Shown one piece after another: positions 1 to 8,500 of a stretch of DNA of 64,000 bases. This stretch comes from Sideroxydans sp. GTDB lineage: Bacteria; Pseudomonadota; Gammaproteobacteria; Burkholderiales; Gallionellaceae. A program made the position numbers and the translations under genes. The notes under the pieces are model-generated. The model was given only the letters and a program-made list of their open reading frames with translations. It was not told the origin of the DNA and ran no database searches. The stretch spans positions 434,001-498,000 of the forward strand of contig JAQTUV010000002.1 in the NCBI GenBank assembly GCA_028707175.1, written 5' to 3'. The first letter of the stretch is position 1, and each line of letters starts with the position of its first letter.

Positions 1-1
1 G

Positions 2-670
2 ATCGTGGGGGGCGGCAATATCGGCAAACGTTTAGCCAAAGCGCTTGAGAACGACTACCAAGTCAAACTTATCGAATTCAATAAGAAATCCTGCGAGCGC
101 CTCGCTGCCCAGCTGAGTAAGACACTGGTGTTGCATGGCGATTGCACCGACGAAAATCTGTTGCAACAAGAGCATGTCGAGGACGTGGATGTGTTCTGCG
201 CACTGACCAATGATGATGAGAACAACATCATGTCAGCCTTACTAGCAAAGCAGATCGGCGCGCGCAAGGTGATCTCTCTGATCAATCGCAGCGCCTATGT
301 CGGCTTGGTGCAAGGCGGCAAAATCGATATCGCACTTTCTCCCGCACACGTCACCATCGGTTCTTTGCTTGCGTATGTACGCCAAGGCGACGTGGCTGCT
401 GTGCACTCTTTGCGACGTGGTGCGGCTGAAGCCTTGGAATTGATCGCCCATGGTGATCGTGAATCCTCACAAGTCGTTGGGCGCCGCATTGATGAGATCC
501 AATCACCGCGTGGGGCAACCATCGGCGCCATCGTACGCAATGGCGAAGTCGTCATCGCACATCACGACACTGTGATCGAATCAGAGGATCACGTCATCGT
601 GTTCGTCATCGACAAGAAGATGATCCGCAAAGTCGAGCAGTTGTTCCAAGTCAAACTCGGGTTTTTCTAA
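2..670 (+). CDS. trkA: Trk potassium uptake regulatory protein TrkA, C-terminal half (cut by window start)
   Basis: Peripheral NAD-binding subunit that gates the TrkH potassium channel at the inner membrane. The reading frame is open from base 2, so the gene begins outside the window; the 222 visible codons are about half of the usual roughly 458-residue protein. The fragment starts in a second Rossmann fold (IVGGGNIGKRLAKAL), runs through the conserved stretch ending VISLINR and finishes with a TrkA-C (RCK_C) ligand domain at about residues 140-220. The stop codon overlaps the trkH start (TAATG), which implies translational coupling. The internal GTG at base 5 is not a real start because the GxGxxG motif already needs the residue before it. 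Confidence 0.93.
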   Translation: MVGGGNIGKRLAKALENDYQVKLIEFNKKSCERLAAQLSKTLVLHGDCTDENLLQQEHVEDVDVFCALTNDDENNIMSALLAKQIGARKVISLINRSAYVGLVQGGKIDIALSPAHVTIGSLLAYVRQGDVAAVHSLRRGAAEALELIAHGDRESSQVVGRRIDEIQSPRGATIGAIVRNGEVVIAHHDTVIESEDHVIVFVIDKKMIRKVEQLFQVKLGFF

Positions 671-2130
671 TGCTACGCGCACTCACTGTTTTGCATGCCC
701 TTGGCCTGCTGCTGGTCGTGTTCAGTTTGGCCTATCTGATGCCAATCGTCACCGCACTCATCTATGGCGACTATACGATGTTGCAAGATTTCATATTGGC
801 GATGGTGTGGACTGCTGCCGCCGGATTTTTAATGTGGCTGCTGACGCGCCGTTACAAAGGCGAGCTCTCCATCCGCCACGGCTATTTATTGGTGGTCGTC
901 ATGTGGACGGCGATGCCTGCGTTCGGCACACTCCCCTTGCTGATGATGATTCCCAATATGTCGTTCACGGATGCCTATTTCGAGACCATGTCCGGCTTGA
1001 CCACCACAGGCGCGACGGTGTTGGTGGGTTTGGATAATCTGCCGCCCGCCCTCAATATCTGGCGCCACGAGTTGAATTGGTTGGGCGGCATGGGGATCAT
1101 CGTATTAGCCGTCGCCGTATTGCCATTGCTAGGCATCGGTGGACGCCAACTGTTCAAAGCCGAGACGCCGGGACCGATGAAGGACTCCGCTTTGACACCA
1201 CGCATCGCCGACACAGCGCGTAACCTTTGGGTGATCTACGCGGGCATCACACTGGCATGCATACTGGCACTTAAGTGGGCAGGCATGAACTGGCTGGATG
1301 CGATCTGCCATGCCTTCGCCGCCCTGTCTCTCGGGGGATTTTCCACACACGATTCGAGTATCGGTTTTTTCAATTCTCCGATCATCGAATTCATTCTCAT
1401 TGTGTTCATGATCATCGCCGCGATCAATTTCGCCACTCATTTTCTGGCGTTGCGTGGTAAAACGTTGCGCGTATACCTACGCGACGCCGAGGCAGTTGCC
1501 ACACTCGCCTTGATCATAGGTAGCTGCTTTGGTATCGGCGCTTTCTTATGGTGGCAGGGAACCTATCCTGAGTTTCTGACTGCCTTGCGCCATGCCAGCT
1601 TCAATCTTGTGTCGATGGCAACCGATTGCGGTTTTGCCAGTGTGGACTTCAACCAATGGCCTATCTTCGCCCCGATGTGGATGTTGTTCTTGAGCTGTGT
1701 CGCTGTCAGTTCCGGCTCGACAGGAGGCGGTATCAAAATGATCCGTACCTTGGTATTGGTGAAGCAGGCAGGGCGTGAGTTCGTCAAACTCCTGCATCCC
1801 AATGCAGTCGATCCAATGAAGATTGGCGGCCATGTGGTGGCCAACAACATCGTGTTCGCGGTGCTGGGCTTCATCTTCTTATATTTCATCAGCATCGCAG
1901 GGCTTACTTTCGCCTTACTCATCAGCGGGCTCGATTTCATCTCGTCCTTCTCTGCTGTGATCGCTTGTATCAATAACGCCGGTCCCGGACTGAACCAAGT
2001 CGGCCCAGCCACCAACTATCAAATACTGACCGACTTCCAGACTTGGGTCTGCACTTTAGCGATGCTGATAGGGCGCTTGGAGATTTTCACAGTACTTATT
2101 TTGTTCACCCCGCAGTTCTGGCGTAAATAA
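670..2130 (+). CDS. trkH: Trk system potassium uptake protein TrkH
   Basis: Inner-membrane potassium channel subunit that works with TrkA. At 486 residues it is full length. Many hydrophobic segments are visible and the four pore loops of the family can be recognised: LTTTGATV (about residue 113), LGGFSTHD (about 220), ATDCGFAS (about 318) and CINNAGPG (about 434). Its ATG overlaps the trkA stop by one base. The gene ends in LEIFTVLILFTPQFWRK, the typical TrkH C-terminus. About 100 bp of non-coding sequence separates it from the pilus chemosensory cluster. Confidence 0.95.
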   Translation: MLRALTVLHALGLLLVVFSLAYLMPIVTALIYGDYTMLQDFILAMVWTAAAGFLMWLLTRRYKGELSIRHGYLLVVVMWTAMPAFGTLPLLMMIPNMSFTDAYFETMSGLTTTGATVLVGLDNLPPALNIWRHELNWLGGMGIIVLAVAVLPLLGIGGRQLFKAETPGPMKDSALTPRIADTARNLWVIYAGITLACILALKWAGMNWLDAICHAFAALSLGGFSTHDSSIGFFNSPIIEFILIVFMIIAAINFATHFLALRGKTLRVYLRDAEAVATLALIIGSCFGIGAFLWWQGTYPEFLTALRHASFNLVSMATDCGFASVDFNQWPIFAPMWMLFLSCVAVSSGSTGGGIKMIRTLVLVKQAGREFVKLLHPNAVDPMKIGGHVVANNIVFAVLGFIFLYFISIAGLTFALLISGLDFISSFSAVIACINNAGPGLNQVGPATNYQILTDFQTWVCTLAMLIGRLEIFTVLILFTPQFWRK

Positions 2131-2245
2131 AAGACGATAAAGACATTGAGGGAAATACGTTATATGCGGTAGCATCGACATTCGAATTGATCCCGTCGAC
2201 ATTCAGCCGACGACTTTTGATAACCAACCTTTTAGGGTGAGCAAC

Positions 2246-2653
2246 GTGAGCGACAGTTTGTCTGGCATAAGCATCGTACTCATTGACGACAGCAATACGA
2301 TCCGCCGCAGTGGCGAGATTTTTTTGTCTCAAGCTGGGGCAAAAGTAGTGTTGGCTGAAGATGGATTTGATGGCCTTTCCAAGGTTGTAGACAACAAGCC
2401 CGACGTGATCTTCGTGGATGTGATGATGCCGCGCTTGGATGGCTATCAAACTTGTGCGCTCATTAAAAATCATCGCGATTTCAAAGATACACCGGTGGTC
2501 ATGTTAACCAGCAAGGACACGCTGTTTGACCGTGCACGCGGCAAATTGGTTGGATCAGATCAATATCTAACCAAACCATTTAGCAAAAAGAGCCTGATCG
2601 AAGCGGTCATCGCTCACACAAAACGTTATGAGGAAGTGGAATATGGCAATTAA
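2246..2653 (+). CDS. pilG: Twitching motility response regulator PilG
   Basis: Single-domain CheY-like receiver of the type IV pilus Chp pathway; it is phosphorylated by ChpA and promotes pilus extension. From the start used here the protein is 135 residues with acidic pair Asp14-Asp15, phospho-acceptor Asp58 (FVDVMMPRLDGYQ) and the conserved KPF segment (YLTKPFS). The stretch PRLDGYQTCALIKN and SDQYLTKPFS match PilG rather than PilH. I chose GTG at 2246 because AGGGTGA lies 5 bases upstream; GTG at 2237 would add three residues. First gene of pilG-pilH-pilI-pilJ-chpA; its end overlaps pilH by 11 bp. Confidence 0.93.
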   Translation: MSDSLSGISIVLIDDSNTIRRSGEIFLSQAGAKVVLAEDGFDGLSKVVDNKPDVIFVDVMMPRLDGYQTCALIKNHRDFKDTPVVMLTSKDTLFDRARGKLVGSDQYLTKPFSKKSLIEAVIAHTKRYEEVEYGN

Positions 2654-3008
2654 ACGAATTTTGGTTGTGGATGACTCCGCCACGGAGCGCCATGTACTCG
2701 GTGACCTCCTCGGCAAAAAAGGCTACCAAGTAATCTATGCAGAGAGTGGTGAAAAAGGTGTTGCCATGGCGAAGTCGGAGTTACCCGATTTGATTTTGAT
2801 GGATGTCGTAATGCCTGGCTTGAATGGTTTTCAAGCTACTCGTGCCATTTCTCAAGACGAAGCGACCAAACACATCCCTGTCATCATCTGCACCACCAAG
2901 GGCCAAGAAACCGACAAGATCTGGGGTATTCGCCAAGGCGCAAAAGATTACATCACCAAGCCAATCAACGCAGAAGAGCTGCTTGCCAAAATAACGACGC
3001 TCGGCTGA
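2643..3008 (+). CDS. pilH: Twitching motility response regulator PilH
   Basis: Second stand-alone receiver of the pilus chemosensory system, thought in Pseudomonas to act as phosphate sink or to promote retraction. 121 residues; acidic pair Asp10-Asp11, phospho-acceptor Asp54 (ILMDVVMPGLNGFQ), and KPI near the C-terminus. The N-terminus RILVVDDSATERH is characteristic. Start ATG 2643 follows a GAGG-type ribosome site inside the pilG coding end; an upstream in-frame ATG at 2628 would add five residues with no homology support. Nine bases separate it from pilI. Confidence 0.92.
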   Translation: MAIKRILVVDDSATERHVLGDLLGKKGYQVIYAESGEKGVAMAKSELPDLILMDVVMPGLNGFQATRAISQDEATKHIPVIICTTKGQETDKIWGIRQGAKDYITKPINAEELLAKITTLG

Positions 3009-3017
3009 TCATCCGAC

Positions 3018-3512
3018 ATGTCCAAACGTTTCAATCTGCGCGAATACCAACAACAAGTGTTGGATCGTCTGCAAGCGTTAGCGGCTAGCAGCGTACAAAC
3101 ATCTACGCTAGGTGTTCGTATCGGTAACGCTTTCTGGTTGATCGACATGAAGGATATAAGCGAGGTACTTCCCTTACCCCCCTTAACCACCGTACCTTTG
3201 ACCAAACCTTGGTACTGCGGTGTCGCGAACGTACGGGGCAATCTTTATAGCATCATTGATTTAGGTGCCTACATGGGTGGGAATGCACTCATGCCCGAAT
3301 CACAAAACCGAATCATGCTGTTGGGACAGCACTTTGGCTTTAATGCAGGCCTACTGGTCACACGCGTGCTCGGCTTGCGTAATGCACAAGACTGGCAACA
3401 GATAGAAACCGGCGATGAAATTCGCTACCAAGACAGTAATGGCCAGCAATGGCGTAAATTCGATCTTAAGAGTCTCCTCAATCAACCGGAGTTCTTGCAA
3501 ATAGGCATTTAG
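3018..3512 (+). CDS. pilI: Twitching motility CheW-like adaptor PilI
   Basis: CheW-domain scaffold expected to couple the receptor PilJ to the kinase ChpA at the cell pole. 164 residues; the CheW beta-barrel spans roughly residues 30-150, with the pattern LGVRIGNAFWLIDMKDISEVLPLPPLT split over residues 32-58, and GVANVRGNLYSIIDLGAYMG at about 70-90, the usual CheW strand around a conserved NVRG. It sits between pilH and pilJ in the canonical order, with 22 bp to pilJ. Confidence 0.9.
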   Translation: MSKRFNLREYQQQVLDRLQALAASSVQTSTLGVRIGNAFWLIDMKDISEVLPLPPLTTVPLTKPWYCGVANVRGNLYSIIDLGAYMGGNALMPESQNRIMLLGQHFGFNAGLLVTRVLGLRNAQDWQQIETGDEIRYQDSNGQQWRKFDLKSLLNQPEFLQIGI

Positions 3513-3534
3513 CCACACAACGAAGGACATCGAA

Positions 3535-5553
3535 ATGGCACTTAAATTACCCTCGCTCAAATCCGTAAGCAAAGTTGCGAAAAAGGATGTGGACATCATG
3601 GCAGACAAGCCATTGCCACTGATCGGCCATCTCCCTTTCGTTAAACAACTACAAATTTTAGGCGCCGCCTCACTCATTTTTCTATTCACTTCGTTAGCAG
3701 CTGCGTATCTCAACAATCGAGAAGCCAGCTACGACAACCGTTATGTGGCTAAAGCTGGCGAACTCCAAGTGCGCTTGCTACAACTTGCCAACAATGCTCA
3801 GTTCTCCATGACAGGGAATTCGGAAGCGTTCGATCAGCTCATCAAAAATCGAGACGATGTTTCCAGCTTACTCAAGCTACTTGATAAAGGTGACTTCAAC
3901 TTACCCGCCACTTCAGGCAGTGCTCGTGGCGCACTGGATATGCTCAATGGTAGTTTGGATAAGACCCTCGCTGACGTTGGCACGCTGGAACAAGGTAAAG
4001 CTGGCTTGGTGACATTGGCCACCTCCATCAACGTGATCAATGGCGCCGTTACAGATATGCGCCCGCTCATCATGTCCATGGTTGAAAGTTATGCGGGTCC
4101 ACAAAAGACATCGGCCACGATGGTCGGCTTGTCTGTTGAGCGAATTGCAAAAGATGCGGCAAGTTTGTTGTCAGACGATGTGACCTTGGAACAACTCGCA
4201 CAACTAGGCGTTGATACCGGCGCGGCCGAAGATGCGCTGGTTGCCTTGCCGCAAGGCGATCCTAATGTACAAAAGGCGATTTCGCTTTTTGAACCTTTCC
4301 GTACCAGCGTTGAAATTCTCGTATCTGAATCACGTAATCTGGTGGAAGCTAAACAAGCAGCTCGCAATATTCACAATGATGCTGCTAGTACACTAACTAA
4401 AGCACAGCTACTCACATCTAGCTATCAGAGCTCGCTGACTACTCGCCTTTCTGGTCTGATCGCCCTATTAGGCGGCGGTATGACGCTGCTTCTGCTACTG
4501 CTCATCTCAAAAGAATATCTTAAAGAGTCGCATCAACGTGCTCGTCAAGCTGAGGCAACCAATCAACGCAATCAACAGGCTATCTTGAGGTTGATGAATG
4601 AACTGTCTGATTTGGCGGATGGTGACTTGACCACACAGGCAACGGTAACCGAAGACATTACTGGCGCGATCGCCGACTCGATTAACTACACCACTGACGA
4701 GTTGCGCAAGCTGGTATCGCGCGTCATTGATGCATCGCAACAAGTGAGCAAGGCGACTCGAGACACCGGTACGGTTGCGCAAGGTTTGCTAGCTGCGACA
4801 CAAAAACAAGCGGCTGAAATTCGTGATGCGGGTGGCGCGGTCGAATTGATGACCAAATCGATTCAAGAGGTTGACAGTAGTGCGGCACAATCCTCTGAAG
4901 TAGCGCGACGCACCTTGGAGATGACTGAACAAGGCGCACGCGCCGTACAGAACTCCGTTGTCGGCATGGACGGTATCCGCGAACAGATTCAAGAAACTTC
5001 CAAGCGCATCAAACGTCTGGGCGAAAGCTCACAGGAGATCGGTGAAATTGTTGACTTGATTTCTGACATTACCGAACAGACCAACGTACTCGCGCTGAAT
5101 GCAGCGATTCAGGCGGCTTCAGCGGGTGAAGCAGGACGCGGCTTTGCGGTGGTTGCAGAAGAAGTTCAGCGCCTCGCGGAACGTTCTGGTGAGGCGACCA
5201 AACAGATCGGTTTGCTGGTCAAAACGATTCAGGGAGATACGCAAGATGCCGTGTCCGCGATGGAAAAAAGTACGCAGGGTGTGGTTGAGGGTGCAAAACT
5301 TTCTGATGAAGCGGGTAAGTCGCTCCATGAAATTGAGGCCTCAACTCGTGAACTGACCGACCTTGTGAATAGTATCTCGGTGTCCACCCAAGTACAGACA
5401 GACATGGCGCAAGAAGTGGCGAACGTCATGGCGGACATTTTGAAGATTACCGAACAAACATCCAAGGGTACACAACTGACCAACGCCTCAGTTGCACAGC
5501 TTGAAGGACTCGCTAAAGAACTGAGCGGCTCTGTTTCAGGCTTTAAACTCTAA
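3535..5553 (+). CDS. pilJ: Methyl-accepting chemotaxis protein PilJ
   Basis: Receptor of the pilus chemosensory system. 672 residues: cytoplasmic N-tail, first membrane helix at about 38-58, a periplasmic PilJ-type region to about 300, second helix at about 305-325 (GGGMTLLLLLL), HAMP region, then the long cytoplasmic coiled coil. The hairpin tip is clear at about 502-555 (ITEQTNVLALNAAIQAASAG, then EAGRGFAVVAEEVQRLAERS). No C-terminal pentapeptide for CheR/CheB is visible, and no methyltransferase or methylesterase gene follows in this cluster. A good AAGGA ribosome site precedes the ATG. chpA starts 8 bp downstream. Confidence 0.94.
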   Translation: MALKLPSLKSVSKVAKKDVDIMADKPLPLIGHLPFVKQLQILGAASLIFLFTSLAAAYLNNREASYDNRYVAKAGELQVRLLQLANNAQFSMTGNSEAFDQLIKNRDDVSSLLKLLDKGDFNLPATSGSARGALDMLNGSLDKTLADVGTLEQGKAGLVTLATSINVINGAVTDMRPLIMSMVESYAGPQKTSATMVGLSVERIAKDAASLLSDDVTLEQLAQLGVDTGAAEDALVALPQGDPNVQKAISLFEPFRTSVEILVSESRNLVEAKQAARNIHNDAASTLTKAQLLTSSYQSSLTTRLSGLIALLGGGMTLLLLLLISKEYLKESHQRARQAEATNQRNQQAILRLMNELSDLADGDLTTQATVTEDITGAIADSINYTTDELRKLVSRVIDASQQVSKATRDTGTVAQGLLAATQKQAAEIRDAGGAVELMTKSIQEVDSSAAQSSEVARRTLEMTEQGARAVQNSVVGMDGIREQIQETSKRIKRLGESSQEIGEIVDLISDITEQTNVLALNAAIQAASAGEAGRGFAVVAEEVQRLAERSGEATKQIGLLVKTIQGDTQDAVSAMEKSTQGVVEGAKLSDEAGKSLHEIEASTRELTDLVNSISVSTQVQTDMAQEVANVMADILKITEQTSKGTQLTNASVAQLEGLAKELSGSVSGFKL

Positions 5554-5561
5554 GGTTAAGC

Positions 5562-8500
5562 GTGCCTGCATTCAATTCCTTGCCTTTGCTTTCGGTCAAG
5601 ACCGAGCTAGACAGCTCGTTGGCAACCATCAGCCTTGAATTAGAAAATTTCTTTTCAACAGGCATTGATGCGCGATCACTAGGCAAGGCATTGTCTGAAC
5701 TACATCGCATGTCGGGTGTATTGCAGATGTTGCCCATGCATGGACTCGTAGTGTTCTGTTCTGAATTTGAAACACTTCTCAATGAACTGACTAGCCGCCC
5801 GCAAGATGCTACCCCCATGCGTCGCGATGCGATTCGACGTGCACTGTTCGGCCTGACACACTATCTTGATGCGATTGCTGCGGGCGCACCCAATGCCACG
5901 CTACGCTTGTTCTCTGAGTATCAAGAATTGCATCACGCTCGCGGCTTGGAGATGGCCTTCGAGAGCGATTTGTTTTTCCCTGATCTGCAGATCACACTCC
6001 CAGCCAACATCCTGAACGAGGCTCCGCCTGCTGATACAAGTGCAACCCTTAAAGCTGCGCGTATGCAATATCAACAGGGGCTGCTCAAATGGCTGCGACG
6101 CGACGATACAACCGATGCATTGCGCACCATGATGACGGCGGTAGGTCACGCTCTTCCTTGCGCCCCTCACGGCAATCAGCGTGCGTTTTGGTGGGTGGCG
6201 GGAGGGTTGTTGAACTGCGTCTTGCATGATGGTGTGCCACCTGAGTTGAACGTAAAAAAAGCATTTAGCCGCATCGACCAAAACATGCGTGCGTTGCTTG
6301 ATCATTCAGCGTTTGACGAAGACACCGCACTGTATGAGATGCTTTATCTCGTTGCGCGCAGCCACACTGTAAGCGAAACAGTTGAAGCGATCAAAACGGC
6401 TTTTTCACTTGAAATATATCTCCCCGATGCGCCCCCTCTTCCGCCCAGTGAAACCACTGCTTTACTTGCGGACATGCGTGCTCAACTGTCGGTTGCAGAT
6501 GAAACTTGGGATCGCTGTGTAGGAGATGATGTTTCCTCATGCGCACGTTTTGTGTCTCAAACAGATCAACTTTACGCACTTTCCGAAAAGTTAGAGCGCA
6601 ATACATTGCATTTTTTGTGTAAACAGATCCACACCATTGCCCAACATTCAGACGACCCAGATCGAGCACATCGCGTTGCTATGGATATGGCGATGGCTTT
6701 ACTGTTGTTACGCAGCGGCATCGAGCACTTCCAGCATTTAGGTACAGGCTTCCACGAGCAAGCTCGCATTTTAAGTATGCGCATGCAATCGGGCATGATG
6801 CGTATGCCTGAAGATACAAAAAAAATGGCGAACCTTGTTTCTCTCTACTGCGAGATGGAACAACGTGAAGTGATGGCACCCCTTGCTATCGAAATGCAGA
6901 ACAATTTGCAGCACATCGAACAAAGCCTGAATGCCTTTTTTGGCAATGCCGATAAGCGAGCTGAGCTACTTCAAGTGAATCGCCTCATGAGTCAAGTCCA
7001 AGGCGGATTACATATTTTGTCGCTTGATGTGGCTGAACAATTGTTGACGACCTTGCGCCACATCACTGAAGGCTATCAACAAGGAGAGACACCCTCTTCA
7101 AAAGAGATGCGTACCGTAGCATCAGCATTCAGCTTGATGGAAGATTATGTCCATGGATTAGAGCTTGGCCAAAAATCTGACCCCATCGCCTTGGTCACGA
7201 TACTGCAAGAGTTATCCAATACGGTGGCTGAGGCTGAGATCAATGCTCCCACATTTAATGACGAACCTATCAGCCCCATAGGGGTATCGATTCGCTCTGG
7301 CGATGAAGATGCCGAACTATTGGAAGTCTTCTTAGAGGAAGCACAAGAGGTCATGGAGACCTTACGCACTCATTTGGAGATTTCTCGCTTACATCTAGAA
7401 AGTCGCGAGCCTTGGGTCACGATGCGTCGTGCATTCCACACCTTAAAGGGTAGTGGTCGCATGGTTGGATTAACCGACCTCGGGGAAGTCGCATGGGCCG
7501 TTGAACGTGCCATGAATAAATGGTTGTCCGAAAATATCCCTGCCACACCAGGGCTGCTTGAGATGGTAGGCGATGCAGAAGTGTTGTTCCAGCATTGGAT
7601 TGAGATGCTACACACCAACAATACGACAACGCACATCGACACGTCTCATCTACTAATGCTCGCCGACTGCATCGAAAACGGCAGAGAGCCTCTCATTAGG
7701 CCGATTGAACCTGAGCCCGTCATACCGCAAGAGACATTCGTCCAAGAAGACACTGAACCCGTTGCTGAAATCGTAAATGAAGAGCCCGTTGAAGATGTAG
7801 TACGAATTGGCGCAATTACTATCTCTCCTGTGTTGTTCCGTATTGCTTCGGAAGAAGCGGCAGAACATGTTCAGCGATTGATTGGGCACCTAGAAGCACT
7901 ACAGAATGAGGAACACCATCTCGTCACCTATGACTTCATGCGTGCGGCACACACCTTGGCTGGTGTGAATCGCACCATGGGATTCGTGACGATCGCAGAA
8001 TTAGCTTATGCGCTTGAGCTGTGGCTTGAAGTCCGTATCGATAAACCGGGTGTCATCTGTAACAAGCAAGTCTCACTCCTGAGTGATGTCATCACTTGCT
8101 TGGATCTCATGTGTGCAGCGGTTCTCAACCTAAAAGAACCTCAAGCGCGGCCTGAACTCATTGCGCAGTTGCAAGCGGATAAGGAGGTCTTCGTAACTGA
8201 ACCTTCGCCAATTCCAGATGAAGAAACTGAGGCTTTGGCCGCCCCTGATGCCACACTCGACCTCGCACCCATTGAAATGGTTGAACCGGTTATTGAACCG
8301 CTTGTAACCGAAGCAGTCGCTGATGCACCCATCACTACGCCACAAGATTTGGGTGTTAATGATGACGTGGATGAGCAATTACTCCCGATCTTCTTGGAAG
8401 AAGCCAACGAAATTTATCCTCGCATCAGCAGCGCAGTTCGTGCTTGGCACAGTACCCCTGCTGACATGAAAATAGGCAATGGCGTATTGCGCCATCTGCA